The notes: generated from the letters alone by a model not told the origin. 64,000 nt of DNA from Verrucomicrobiaceae bacterium (GCA_027486585.1 JAIXOU010000100.1:1-64000), one strand, 5' to 3'. Shown: positions 51,251-61,100, counted from the first letter of the stretch. Program-made: numbers and translations.

Positions 51251-52231
51251 TTATTTGGTGGCAAGTTTTTGGATCACAAGCATCCAGGGTTCCGAAAGGC
51301 AGCCGATGAGAATGAACAGGCCGATGAGCAGCGCCATGACGACACGGCGCTTGAAGACGGCGGAATACATGAAGAGAAGCTTGATGTCCATCATTGGACC
51401 AAAGACCAGGAAGGCTAACTTGGCAGCCATGGAGAAGGCTGCCATCGGCGCGGCAATGAAGGCATCGGACGTGCTGCAAAGAGAAAGCACCATGGCTAAG
51501 CCCATGATGGCTGGCAGCGCCATCCACTCGCTGCTGGCCACAGTATTCAGTATGGATTGATCGACTTGCGTATTGAAGACGGAGGTGATGATCACCCCAA
51601 TCGTGAAATACATGGCCGTGTCCAAGAAATCGCCCATGGCGGTGCGCATGGCATGCACGAGTTTGGCATTGAAGTTTTTCGCTGGGGCAGGGGGCGCATT
51701 CTCTGGTAGAGGAGCGCTGATGCCTTCCACCACCTTGGCCTGCAAAATTTGCGATGGGCGGAAACGCAGCACGATCAAGCCGACAATCACGGCGACCAGA
51801 TAGCCAAGGGAAAGACGTGAGAGCGTCATCGTTGCATTGCCGATGTCGCCAATGCCGCCAACTTTTTGAAATTCCTTAAATGCCGTCAGCGTGCTGATCG
51901 CCACGATGGGATTCATGATCGGAGCCGAAAGCATGTAAGTGACGGCACAAGAGACAGGCAATCCTTTTTGAACCAGGCGGCGAATGACCGGCACCACGGC
52001 GCACTCACAAACGGGAAAGACCAAGCCTAGGAAGCCAGCGGCGAAGGTTGCTACCACTCGATTTTTAGGCAGCACCTTATCCAGCAGCCTGGAATCGAGA
52101 AACGCAGCGATCAGGCCGGATAGAACCGTGCCGATCATGATGTATGGGGCACCCTCAAAAAGGATGCTGAGAAAGGCCATCAGGACATCCCCGATGCGGC
52201 TGGGTTCTGGCAGAGCGGCTAAAAGAAACAT
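51251..52231 (-). CDS. Predicted permease of the YcgR/ArsP (DUF318) family
   Basis: A 326-residue multi-helix membrane protein from the ATG at 52231. The DUF318 signature lies in GAPYIMIGTVLSGLIAAFLDSRLLDKVLPKNRVVATFAAGFLGLVFPVCECAVVPVIRRLVQKGLPVSCAVTYMLSAPIMNP, including the CECAVVPVIRR motif. Members move metal or organoarsenical compounds, or act as YcgR partners of YcgQ. It is separated from the YcgQ-like gene by seven bases, so both are one operon. Confidence 0.87.
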   Translation of the reverse strand: MFLLAALPEPSRIGDVLMAFLSILFEGAPYIMIGTVLSGLIAAFLDSRLLDKVLPKNRVVATFAAGFLGLVFPVCECAVVPVIRRLVQKGLPVSCAVTYMLSAPIMNPIVAISTLTAFKEFQKVGGIGDIGNATMTLSRLSLGYLVAVIVGLIVLRFRPSQILQAKVVEGISAPLPENAPPAPAKNFNAKLVHAMRTAMGDFLDTAMYFTIGVIITSVFNTQVDQSILNTVASSEWMALPAIMGLAMVLSLCSTSDAFIAAPMAAFSMAAKLAFLVFGPMMDIKLLFMYSAVFKRRVVMALLIGLFILIGCLSEPWMLVIQKLATK

Positions 52232-52546
52232 GGTTGACTCTTCTAAACGTTGCCAGCACCACGATTCAAGCGGGAAACTCTGCTGAATCTCACAACAGTT
52301 AGGGCTTGCGTATGGGCGGTATGGAAAATAGGCAGTGCGAGTTCGTTTTCCTTGTGACAGCAGATCAGCGCGATCGTGGAAACAGCCGTCCGCGCGCCGC
52401 CGCAGACACGTCACAATAGCTTAAGACGTGTTAAAGAGAGGTTCAGGCGAGGCTACACCAGACAGGAGCGCTCTTGTCACTTACGGATTTGCCGCCCGAA
52501 AAAAACAGATCATTCTGACAGCTAGGCTTCCTTAAATGGAGGCCAT
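52232..52546. other. Intergenic region upstream of the permease operon
   Basis: About 315 bp without a gene. I looked for Zur-type palindromes because of the metal module and found none that I trust. No terminator, tRNA or repeat was recognised. Confidence 0.4.
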
Positions 52547-53308
52547 TTATTTTCGGCAACTGACCACAATCGTGCGTCCTAGAAGTATATCCATGCTGCT
52601 CATTTTTTGAACATGGGAGATATTTGATTCATCAATAGTGCCGCGCTTGGTGCGCTCCTTTCTTACATTCAGAAAGGAACTCAATTGAGTGAATGGAAAT
52701 AGCAGAATGAAAAGAAACCAAGAGCCACGCTGATACTTGTCCACAGCAAGATCCACCCCAGCAAAGCCCGCATCCAGCAAGGCGTGAGATAGATAAAAGT
52801 ACGAGACTGGGTTGATGTGTCCGCCCGTGCAGTAGATGCGACTTTCCCTCATGTGAAGTGGGCCAAATAAATTGTAGAAACCGAAAAACAAGAATCTCAA
52901 TCGGGATTTTAAATTCAGTATATTGGGGGTGCTTACCACTAAAACACCACCAGGTTTTAAGATGCGAAACATCTCCCTCAAGGTCTCCCGGTAATGCTCG
53001 ATGTGCTCGATGACCTCGGTGCAGGTCACCAGATCAAATGCAGCATCTTGGTATGGCAATTTCTGCGTGTTTAAATCAACAATATCAACATTGACGTCAT
53101 CCAGCGTCATCAACTCCGCCGTGTAATCGCAGGCGGTGGAGGTGAAGCCCCCCTTATCTTTCAAGAGTTTGATTAAATCACCTTGGCCTGGACCTATATC
53201 TAAATGCAGCACATTTTTGGCTTCGCCATCCGCATGGGTGGGTTTAGGCAAGAGACGCGTAGCTTCTGAAATCGTGGTTTTAAGGATTTGAGGTATGTTC
53301 AGTGCCAT
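52547..53308 (-). CDS. Class I SAM-dependent methyltransferase
   Basis: A 253-residue methyltransferase. The SAM-binding motif is VLHLDIGPGQGDLIKLLKDKG, with motif II DLVTCTEVIEHIEHYRETLREMFRILKPGGVLVVSTPNI, and a C-terminal hydrophobic region (WFLFILLFPFTQLSSFL). This fits the methyltransferases that act on lipids or glycans, such as the UbiG-like type. The ATG at 53308 is chosen; the open frame extends to 53515 with unconserved residues that would overlap the divergent gene. Confidence 0.83.
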   Translation of the reverse strand: MALNIPQILKTTISEATRLLPKPTHADGEAKNVLHLDIGPGQGDLIKLLKDKGGFTSTACDYTAELMTLDDVNVDIVDLNTQKLPYQDAAFDLVTCTEVIEHIEHYRETLREMFRILKPGGVLVVSTPNILNLKSRLRFLFFGFYNLFGPLHMRESRIYCTGGHINPVSYFYLSHALLDAGFAGVDLAVDKYQRGSWFLFILLFPFTQLSSFLNVRKERTKRGTIDESNISHVQKMSSMDILLGRTIVVSCRK

Positions 53309-53633
53309 ATTTTTTGTTCTATCGGTATTTATAAAAACCCGTTCTTTGGCGTTTGGGATAAACCGTAGCAAGTTAAAAATTGAGCTGGCTAAAGGCAAGC
53401 TCGACGGGCTAAGAAAATGGTAGCACCACCATGGTTCAGCGTAAAAGTCAATTAGCCCGCCAAAGGCAACATCGCCTGAAAAAATGCCAAAGGGTATTTT
53501 TGAATCAGCATCCATTAACCTAGATTCGGGAGTCGGTCCCTATCAGTCGCTTTCCCGCGCGAAACCATTTGCCGCCTCTCCAGCAATGGCGCACGGACAC
53601 ACGATGACTTTCGCCTGCACCACCCTGCGCCAC

Positions 53634-54794
53634 ATGCTTCTGCATTCTTCCACGCTACTCTTTCTCGGCGCAGCCGCAGTGGCATTTGCGCAGGATCTCC
53701 GTCCCAGCGCGGAACTTGTCTCCGCCATCGATCGTCTCGTGGCCAGGAACGGTATCGATGACGACAGCCCCGGCGTCGCCATCTTCATCCGCGTGCCGGG
53801 TAAGTTGCATTTTCAAAAGGGCTACGGTTTGGCCAATGTGAAGGCGCAGGCTGCCATCACGCCCACCACGTTGTTTGAACTCGCCTCCTGCTCCAAGCCC
53901 TTCACCGCTACCGCCATCCTCATCCTGCAAGATCGCGGCCTGCTCACGCTCAATGACGACGTGCGCGACTTCATCCCCGAGCTGCCCGAATACGACGGCG
54001 ACAATCCCATCCTCATCCGCGATCTCCTGCAGCATACCTCCGGCCTGCCCGAGTACTTTGACTTTGATGATGAAGGCGTGCCCATGCGCCACAAGACCTA
54101 CGCCGTGAACGAGGACTACCTCGGCATGTTCGCCAAGTTGAAGAAGGACTACCCTCTGCAGTTCCGCACTGGCAGCAAGTTTGAATACACCAACAGCAAC
54201 TTCCTCCTGCTCGCCAGCATTGTGCAACGCGTGGCCAAGAAACCCTTCGGAGACTTTGTGCGCGACGAGATCTTCATCCCCGCAGGCATGAATCACACCT
54301 TCATCTGCCAGAACCCGAAGTCCGTGCCGCATGAGGACGAAGAAATATACAACCGCGCTCTCGGCTATGAATGGCATGAGAAAAAGGAAAGCTGGAAGCC
54401 CAGCTGGGGCACCCCGCCCGATTGGACACAGAAAGTCATGGTCGTGGGAGACGGCGGCGTGTGGTCAAACCTCGAAGACATGGCCAAATGGGACAGCGCC
54501 GTGCGCACCAAGAAATTCCTCAAACCCGCCACCTGGAAGGAAGCACTCACACCTTCAAAGACACGTAAAGGCAAGGTGCTGGAGTACGGCAAAGGCTGGT
54601 TCATTTACGCCAACAACGACGGATCAGTCTATGGCTACGGCCATGACGGCACCTGGGCCGGATTTGAAAACAGTTACTACCGCCACCTCGGCAGCAATCG
54701 CAGCATCGTCATCCTCAGCAATCGCGATACGCTCGATACCGATGACCTGTGGTCAGCGCTGGACGCACTGGTGGAAAAACATGTCGGGGAGTGA
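53634..54794 (+). CDS. Exported class C beta-lactamase-like serine hydrolase
   Basis: A 386-residue exported penicillin-binding-like hydrolase or esterase. A signal peptide (MLLHSSTLLFLGAAAVAFA) precedes the SxxK motif SCSKPF, the YxN-like YTNSN, and the HxG-like GHDGTW. Such proteins are usually esterases, transacylases or D-aminopeptidases rather than true beta-lactamases. Codon use here is visibly richer in C-ending codons than in neighbouring genes, suggesting foreign origin. An ATG at 53604 is the alternative start. Confidence 0.85.
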   Translation: MLLHSSTLLFLGAAAVAFAQDLRPSAELVSAIDRLVARNGIDDDSPGVAIFIRVPGKLHFQKGYGLANVKAQAAITPTTLFELASCSKPFTATAILILQDRGLLTLNDDVRDFIPELPEYDGDNPILIRDLLQHTSGLPEYFDFDDEGVPMRHKTYAVNEDYLGMFAKLKKDYPLQFRTGSKFEYTNSNFLLLASIVQRVAKKPFGDFVRDEIFIPAGMNHTFICQNPKSVPHEDEEIYNRALGYEWHEKKESWKPSWGTPPDWTQKVMVVGDGGVWSNLEDMAKWDSAVRTKKFLKPATWKEALTPSKTRKGKVLEYGKGWFIYANNDGSVYGYGHDGTWAGFENSYYRHLGSNRSIVILSNRDTLDTDDLWSALDALVEKHVGE

Positions 54795-54917
54795 TTTAGA
54801 CAGCCCTCCAGCCTCCGCGCCACGTTCAGGGCCAATCCAACCAGCCACCTCTAATGTGAAATCCAGCACCCACCAGCACACCCATGAAGCCATCAAAGAC
54901 GTATCTAAAGTCACTTC

Positions 54918-55673
54918 ATGATGCGCTCCAAGTTTCTCCAATTCATGACGGCATTGGCAGCTCTGCCGATGTCGGCTTGTCGTCTGCTACTCCCCCAGCC
55001 GACGCGGCCCCTGCGGAAGCTCCCATTTGGACCCAATGAAAACGAGGCTCGGGAACTCGTGCTACTCTTGCCAGGACGATTGAGTCCGCCTGAGGAGTTT
55101 GTTCAATTCGGCATGATCGACCTTATCCAGAAGGAGCGTCCCCTGGCGCGGATCGTGGCTCCCGATCTGCATCTGGGCTATTACATGAGTGGTCTGGCGG
55201 ATACCTGCCTGCATGAGGAAATCATTGGCCCGGCAAAAAAACAGGGGCTGAGGGTCACGATCATCGGTGTCTCCATGGGTGGACTCGGGGCACTCACCTA
55301 TTCCCTTCGCTACCCTGGGCAGGTGGACGAAATGTTTCTCCTCTCGCCCTTTGTTGGCGACAAGGCGCTTTTGGCTGAGATCGAGCAAGCTGGCGGCCTG
55401 GAGAAATGGGAGAGTCATGTGGGAACTCCGCGCAACAAGGCCGAGGCGCTTCAGAAAATGTGGAGCGAGATCAAGCGCCAGTGGTTTTCTCGTTCAGGCC
55501 CGCCTTTTCCCATGGCGCTCGTGGTGGGGAAAAGCGACAGACTGCTGTCCAGCAATCGATTCTTTGCGCGCTCCCTCTTGAAGCCCCATCAACTGATCGA
55601 GATCGAGGGCGGTCACGAGTGGGATTGCTGGAGACGAGGAATAGAGCTTTGGCTCTCAAACTCGAAGGCCTGA
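54918..55673 (+). CDS. Alpha/beta hydrolase lipoprotein
   Basis: A 251-residue lipoprotein (lipobox ...PMSAC) with an alpha/beta hydrolase fold. The nucleophile elbow is GVSMGG, the oxyanion region LVLLLPGRLSPPEEF, and the histidine lies in IEGGHEWDCW at the C-terminal end. Its last 50 or so residues are repeated, at lower identity, as an isolated fragment at 58919-59082, after the beta-propeller gene. Substrate unknown. Confidence 0.82.
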   Translation: MMRSKFLQFMTALAALPMSACRLLLPQPTRPLRKLPFGPNENEARELVLLLPGRLSPPEEFVQFGMIDLIQKERPLARIVAPDLHLGYYMSGLADTCLHEEIIGPAKKQGLRVTIIGVSMGGLGALTYSLRYPGQVDEMFLLSPFVGDKALLAEIEQAGGLEKWESHVGTPRNKAEALQKMWSEIKRQWFSRSGPPFPMALVVGKSDRLLSSNRFFARSLLKPHQLIEIEGGHEWDCWRRGIELWLSNSKA

Positions 55674-55690
55674 ATGCACATCTGCCAACC
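55530..55690 (+). repeat. Direct repeat, copy 1 (3' end of the hydrolase gene)
   Basis: The last part of the hydrolase gene and about 15 bp beyond its stop correspond to 58931-59096. Identity is high in the block from GCGACAGACTGCT to GGGATTGCTGGA, with most differences synonymous or conservative. Confidence 0.85.
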
Positions 55691-56167
55691 GATTGCTTTG
55701 GAGAATCTCAGGTTCATCCGGCCCTGAGTTAGGCTTGCGCTCACCACCAGCGATTTTGTCAATAAGGGCAAAGCCAGTAGCAGAAAAACACCAGGCATAA
55801 ACTGCGGCACCGAAACTTCTTGGAAGCCCATGGATGTCCTGCTCAAAGAAGACCAAAGCCTCGTTCGCAAAGCCGATTGAATCTCCTTAGGTCGAAGCGA
55901 CCCTCATTTGACCAACAAATACCCAATACCAAAATTAGCTTGGCACAGGGGGTGGGGAGGCTATGCTCATATTCTCTGAATAGGGTTTTCTGCATTTCGC
56001 CGCTTCAATTCTCCAGCGCTTCAAGGCTAAGAGAAGACGAACGCTGTTTATTTAACTCCATCTTTTTTCCTTCAAAAATTGACTATTCTCTCCTATCCCT
56101 GAGGTAGTGCCGAATCCATTTTTACAAAAACAATTTCCTATTAAAGTTTTTCACTCCCTGACTCACT
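55674..56167. other. Intergenic region before the beta-propeller gene
   Basis: About 490 bp. On the minus strand, 55653-55886 is an open frame whose translation looks protein-like (FGAAVYAWCFSATGFALIDK), with no ATG and no family I recognise; it may be a gene remnant. The rest, from about 55890, is AT-richer and shows nothing I can name. Confidence 0.3.
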
Positions 56168-58882
56168 ATGAAACGCATCGCACACCGCTTCTCATCTGCC
56201 GCACTGATCATCATTGTGGCTATCGGGTTCTCCCTTCACACATCGGTGACCGCCTCGGATCAGTCTCAATTAAAACTCTTTGGTAAATGGACCGCCACCC
56301 CCATGCAGTTCAATCTCGGCGACGGGCATGGCTCCACGGCACTATCGTCGAAATGGGCTGTCGTCGGTGCTTGGTCGGCAGAGGATCGCGGCGCGGCAGA
56401 TGAGGGCGCGGTCCAGGTCTTCAATGCGGCTACCGGTGCCTGGGTGCGCAAGCTGCTGCCTCCGGGCCCGGCGACAGCGAACCAGTTCTTCGGCTTTGCG
56501 CTGGCGCTCAGTGGCGACACCTTGGTTGTCGGTGCTCACGGCACCAATGGGGGGAGGGGAGCGATTCACCTTTTCAATTTGGCGACCGGAGCCTTGATCC
56601 GCAGCATCCCCAACCCGACCGATGTGCCAAACGAATACTTTGGTGCAGCCGTTGCCATCAGCATCGACTTCGTTGTCGCAGGTGCCTACGGTGCCAACAC
56701 GAACGCGGGGCGGGTCGACATTCTAGATTTAAAAACTGGTTCGCGGACGCGTTCGATCGTGGCCAGCCCTGCGGTCAGCAATGCCTTGTTTGGCAGCGCC
56801 CTCACTATCGAAGGCAACATCCTGGCGGTCGGCGCACAGGGAGATAACGCCAACACGGGCAAGGTGTATTTCTATACCGTGAGACAGTACGGTTACGATC
56901 TGATTCGAACCCTTGTCCCCAGTGGAGCCGCAGCGGGGACCTACGCGGGGGCCTGCCTAGCCATGTTTCAGGGCCGGGTGGCCATCGGCACCAACTACAG
57001 CGGCAAGGCCTTCCTCTATGATCTGGCCTCAGAGTTCGAGCACGCACTCGTGCCTGTGAGTCCAGCGGGAGATGGCACCTTCGGCAATTCGGTGGCCATC
57101 AATCATGAGTATGTCGCCGTCGGCCAGCGGTTCGCGACCAGCAACAGTGGTGCGGTGCATTTGTTTAACTCTGCTGGGGTTGAAACAAAGACCATTTCTT
57201 CACCCTTCGGTGTGTTCGGCAGCGAGAAGTTTGGTGCCTCAGTGTGTTTTGACGGACACTCCCTGCTGACGACTGCTCCTGAAGAGTCCACCCTAGCCAC
57301 GAAGGCCGGTGCGGCTTATATCTTCAAGCCGCTGACGGGTCCTATGGGCTATTCCAAAGTCGCTGCCAAAGGCGACTTCGCGCCGGGAGCAGCAAACATC
57401 AACTATGGCACCTTCGGTGACGTTTATATGAATCGTAGCGGCAGTGCGTCCTTCATGACGAGCCTCACAGGCACTGGCGCATTGGCCACGGATCGTGCCG
57501 GCGTCCTGACGGACTCGAGCGGGCGGCCCGCTTTAGCGTATAAGAGCCGTGATTTTTGGGGTTTTGGGCTCACAATTGCTGGAGTTTCTCGCATCATCAG
57601 CAATGATTCAAACCGCTGGGTGACACTGGCGACTCTTAGCGGCAGCGGCGTGAATAGCAGCAACAACTCGGCGATTCTATTTCCGTACCTGGTTGGTATG
57701 TTCCGCACAGGTTTCAACAGTGTGGCAGTGGGAGGCACACCTACAGCATTTTTAGATGTGGTCCAATCTGAGGACCCATCTTCGTTTCGCTTTGGTGTTC
57801 CCCTTACCCTGCGGCTGGGAGTGGACGGCGTGACCGCCGCCAGCGACTCCGGTGTGTTATTCGCTGTGATAGATGGCTCTGGTTCATCAAGGACTGTAAA
57901 AGAGGGAAGTGCTCCTCCCGCCTCGCTGGTTGGAGATGTTACTCTAGGGCAGCTCGCGCCACGCCTTTGTTACGTCAACAGCAGCCAGTATTACAGCGCT
58001 GCACTCACTGGATCGAGTGTCTCGGCCGCTAATAATGCCGTGGTGCTCCGTCGCACAGCGGCGGGCGTGCAGTCGGTAGTGGCACGGAAAGGCGATACGG
58101 CAGTCGATCCCCTCGGTGTGGCGACAGCAGGCATCACGTATTCCAGCTTCATCGGTGAAGCCTCCAATAGCCTCGAGACCGCTTTCTACCGTGCCACGGT
58201 AACGGGCGCTCCGGGCGCTGAAGTCACCATCGCCAACAACGAAGGCATATGGGCCTATGATCCCACCTTTGCCATTCGTCGGCTCATGGTGCGAAAGGGC
58301 TCCAGTGTCCCCCAAGTGGGCTCCGGCAGCGGAATTGCCCGCATCATCAGTTTCTGGGGTACGGCCAACCTTGCCTCAGTGGAGCAGGCCATTGTGCTGG
58401 TGCAGCTCTCGGGATCTGGAATCAATGCGAGTAACGACCAAGTCCTCCTGCTGGTCCAATCTGACAATGATTCCGTCCGCATCCTCATGCGTGAAGGGGA
58501 GCCCGCCCAGGGCTGCCCAGGGGCGAAGATCGGCGTCATCAGCCGCGTCGAATCCGACCCCATCTCGCATGGTTACGCCGTGCTCGCCACCCTCACCGGA
58601 GCAGCGCCGGGGACGGATCAGGCTCTCTTTGTCGGCAACGTGAGCCGTGGCAATACCATCAGCGGTTTCCCATTGCGCCGCCCCTACCTGCGCCTGCGCA
58701 AAGGCCAACTCTTCGACAACCAGCCGAGCAAGATCAAGTCCATCTCACTGCCGATAACCAACATGGCCGCCAGCGGAGCTGGAAGCATGGGTCGCGGTCG
58801 CGCGATCAGCGGTTCCACCATCGTCTTCACCGTCGAGTTCGACAACGGTGTCCGCCAGATCATGCAGGGCAGCGCTCGGTAA
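56168..58882 (+). CDS. Large exported beta-propeller protein (FG-GAP-like)
   Basis: A 904-residue exported protein (signal AALIIIVAIGFSLHTSVTA). The first 380 residues are repeated propeller blades of the form FGFALALSGDTLVVGAHG...GAIHLFNLATG and FGSALTIEGNILAVGAQG...GKVYFYT, typical of integrin-like FG-GAP repeats. Residues 390-870 form a second set of longer repeats built on GVNSSNNSAI, AASDSGVLFAV, AANNAVVLRR and IANNEGIWAY, seen in uncharacterised Verrucomicrobial and Planctomycete surface proteins. No catalytic motif is visible. It lies between two copies of a hydrolase gene end. Confidence 0.75.
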   Translation: MKRIAHRFSSAALIIIVAIGFSLHTSVTASDQSQLKLFGKWTATPMQFNLGDGHGSTALSSKWAVVGAWSAEDRGAADEGAVQVFNAATGAWVRKLLPPGPATANQFFGFALALSGDTLVVGAHGTNGGRGAIHLFNLATGALIRSIPNPTDVPNEYFGAAVAISIDFVVAGAYGANTNAGRVDILDLKTGSRTRSIVASPAVSNALFGSALTIEGNILAVGAQGDNANTGKVYFYTVRQYGYDLIRTLVPSGAAAGTYAGACLAMFQGRVAIGTNYSGKAFLYDLASEFEHALVPVSPAGDGTFGNSVAINHEYVAVGQRFATSNSGAVHLFNSAGVETKTISSPFGVFGSEKFGASVCFDGHSLLTTAPEESTLATKAGAAYIFKPLTGPMGYSKVAAKGDFAPGAANINYGTFGDVYMNRSGSASFMTSLTGTGALATDRAGVLTDSSGRPALAYKSRDFWGFGLTIAGVSRIISNDSNRWVTLATLSGSGVNSSNNSAILFPYLVGMFRTGFNSVAVGGTPTAFLDVVQSEDPSSFRFGVPLTLRLGVDGVTAASDSGVLFAVIDGSGSSRTVKEGSAPPASLVGDVTLGQLAPRLCYVNSSQYYSAALTGSSVSAANNAVVLRRTAAGVQSVVARKGDTAVDPLGVATAGITYSSFIGEASNSLETAFYRATVTGAPGAEVTIANNEGIWAYDPTFAIRRLMVRKGSSVPQVGSGSGIARIISFWGTANLASVEQAIVLVQLSGSGINASNDQVLLLVQSDNDSVRILMREGEPAQGCPGAKIGVISRVESDPISHGYAVLATLTGAAPGTDQALFVGNVSRGNTISGFPLRRPYLRLRKGQLFDNQPSKIKSISLPITNMAASGAGSMGRGRAISGSTIVFTVEFDNGVRQIMQGSAR

Positions 58883-58918
58883 CGCGTCTGCTTGTTGATC
58901 GCCGAGGACGGCTGCTGA

Positions 58919-59082
58919 AACCGCTGCTTGCGGTGGGGCAAAGCGACAGACTGCTTTCCAGCAATCGATTCTTTGTGCGCTCCCTCTTGAAGCACCATCA
59001 ACTGATCGAGATCGAGGGCGGGCACGATTGGGATTGCTGGAAACGAGGAATGGCGATCCTGCTTTCGAGGTCGAAGAGCTGA
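58919..59082 (+). pseudogene. Truncated fragment of an alpha/beta hydrolase paralog
   Basis: An in-frame fragment of about 54 codons homologous to the C-terminal end of the hydrolase at 54918-55673. It keeps the catalytic-histidine motif (IEGGHDWDCW) and ends at a TGA in the same place. The upstream two thirds are gone, replaced by the beta-propeller gene. Its differences are mostly synonymous or conservative, so it was once a functional paralog and not a fresh copy. Confidence 0.8.
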
Positions 59083-59319
59083 ATTCCCGTCTGCTAAGCC
59101 TAGAAACGTGACTGGAAGATCATTGAGTTGCGCCAGAGCTTGGTTTCACAAGGCTTCTTCGACTCGAAGCGGCTGTGTCTTGGGTGACACTGCCCGAGAG
59201 TCTAAAAGACTTGTGGAATCAATAACGGATGCAAATTGGCGGTCAGCCATTCGCGTTTTAAGGGTCAGCTGTCTGCAGTGGTTCAAAGACCTTCTGCCAG
59301 ACATCTTTTCAGGATGTCT
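59083..59319. other. Intergenic region between hydrolase fragment and RhuM
   Basis: About 237 bp in which I find no gene, repeat or terminator. Confidence 0.3.
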
Positions 59320-60270
59320 TCAATGGTCTTTGCCCTCCTCACCCTTCTCCAATACCACGAAGCTGTCGAAATCACTCTGGAAGAGCCTGTCCTGGATCAC
59401 GCGGTATCTTTCAAACTCGCCCTCAGCGTGCTCCGTGGCGATCTCGGCGCTGACGCGCCCGGCGTCTTGCAGCACCTCTCGCTCATCGGCGGAGAGGAAG
59501 ATGTCCAGCCGCTTGGCCCAGTCTTCCATCGTCATCGGCACGCGGCGTTTGGCGCGGCTTTCCGCCAGTTCGAGGTAAGCGTTCACGATTCGTCCAAGGT
59601 CTTCCAGTTCCGCCTCTGACAGATAGTTTTTAGCCACGACCACATCGCTTTTCAGAATCTTACCGCTGGGGGACTTGGCCCAGGTCGTCAGGCCCATGCG
59701 TTCCTTCTTGTGGTCCGCCCGTTTCACGATCAGCTCGGCGGCGGTGTGCCTATGCACGGCGTAGTGCATCTTATTTTGCACCTTGGTGAAGAAAGCCTGG
59801 GTAATCGCTGCCTCCCGGTCGTAATCCATCGCCGTTGCATAGATGTCGGCGATCTTTTGGTAAAAGCGCCGCTCAGAAAGGCGGATCTCTCGGATCTCCT
59901 CCAGCAGGCGCTCGAAGTAGTCCTCACCCAAGAACGCACCGTTTTCCATGCGCTTCCGGTCCATCACATAACCGCGCAGCGTATAGTCCCGTAGCACCCC
60001 CGTGGCCCATTGCCGGAAGGCCGTGGCCCGCTTGGAGTTCACGCGGTAGCCCACCGCGATGATGGCATCGAGGTTGTAATGCTTGATCCGGTAGTTTTTG
60101 CCGTCGGCGGCAGTTGCTAAGAAAACCTTAGCAACTGAATCTTCCGCCAATTCCTTGTCAGCAAAGATGTTCTTCAGGTGCAGCAACACATTTTCCGGTG
60201 TCGTCTCAAAGAGCAGCCCCATGTTTTTTTGCGACAGCCAGATCGTGCCCTCCTCCACCCGCACCTCCAC
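59320..60270 (-). CDS. RhuM-family protein, probably 5'-truncated
   Basis: A 316-residue RhuM homolog from a GTG at 60270. The family N-terminal domain is recognisable (IWLSQKNMGLLFETTPENVLLHLKNIFADKEL, YRIKHYNLDAIIAVGYRVNSKRATAFRQWATGVLRDYTLRGYVMD), followed by a helical C-terminal part. Other members begin about 15-20 residues earlier. Reading on upstream the frame stays open (GDG, TQTST) only to a stop near 60324 and switches at about 60282 into sequence of the opposite hydrolase gene. RhuM was named as a Salmonella virulence-associated protein; its action is not established. Confidence 0.75.
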   Translation of the reverse strand: MEVRVEEGTIWLSQKNMGLLFETTPENVLLHLKNIFADKELAEDSVAKVFLATAADGKNYRIKHYNLDAIIAVGYRVNSKRATAFRQWATGVLRDYTLRGYVMDRKRMENGAFLGEDYFERLLEEIREIRLSERRFYQKIADIYATAMDYDREAAITQAFFTKVQNKMHYAVHRHTAAELIVKRADHKKERMGLTTWAKSPSGKILKSDVVVAKNYLSEAELEDLGRIVNAYLELAESRAKRRVPMTMEDWAKRLDIFLSADEREVLQDAGRVSAEIATEHAEGEFERYRVIQDRLFQSDFDSFVVLEKGEEGKDH

Positions 60271-60281
60271 GCCATCGCCCG

Positions 60282-61100
60282 TGGAAGTTTGAGTTCTCCC
60301 CCAACCGCGAAAAGCATGTGGTCATGGGTGCGCCGCAGCCGCTGGACAAGGAGACGTTTTTTACGACTCTGTCAGACGCCGCCAAGCAGACGGACGGTCA
60401 GCAGGCGCTGGTGTTTGTGCATGGGTATAATGTCTCGTTTGAGGATGCTACGCGGCGCACGGCGCAACTGGCCTATGACCTGCAGTTTAACGGCGTGCCG
60501 ATTTGCTATTCCTGGCCGTCCAACGGGGCGCTGCTTAACTACCCATCAGACTTATCGGATGCCGAATGGACGGTGCCGCATCTGTCCCAGTTTCTCGAAG
60601 ATGTGGCCGCGCAGGGGAACATCAAAAAAATCTATCTCGTGGCGCATAGCATGGGAAACCGTGCGCTGACCAGCGCTTTGACCTCTCTCATCCAAGCGCA
60701 GCAAAGCGCGAGCCTGAGCCGGATCGAGAGCATCATTTTGGCCGCGCCGGACATCGATGCGGATGTGTTTCGCACACAAATCGCGCCCGTGCTCATCTCT
60801 GCACGCAAGCCGGTAACGTTGTATGCCTCCGCCACTGACAAGGCACTGTTGGGAGCCAAGAAAGCCTATGAGAGCCCCCGAGCGGGTGATGCGGGCGCGG
60901 GATTGGTCGTCATAGATGGGATCGAGACCATCGACGCGAGCAAAGCTAACACCAGCTTTCTGGGACACTCATATATTGGGGATAGCCAGAAGGTGGTATC
61001 CGACCTGTTTGAAGTGCTGAGGTATGGACTGCCAGCCAATAAACGAAACTTTTTGCAGCCTGCGGCACGCGGTGAGCTGAAGTATTTTGAGTTCAAGTAA
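60282..61100 (+). pseudogene. 5'-truncated alpha/beta hydrolase (DUF900 family)
   Basis: The recognisable family part starts at WKFEFSPNREKHVV (60282), the normal beginning having been lost. Present are LVFVHGYNVSFEDATRRTAQLAYDL, the nucleophile elbow VAHSMGN, and DIDADVFRTQI. An in-frame ATG at 60324 could still start a 258-residue protein with all the catalytic parts. The sequence upstream of 60282 belongs to the minus-strand RhuM gene. Confidence 0.75.
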
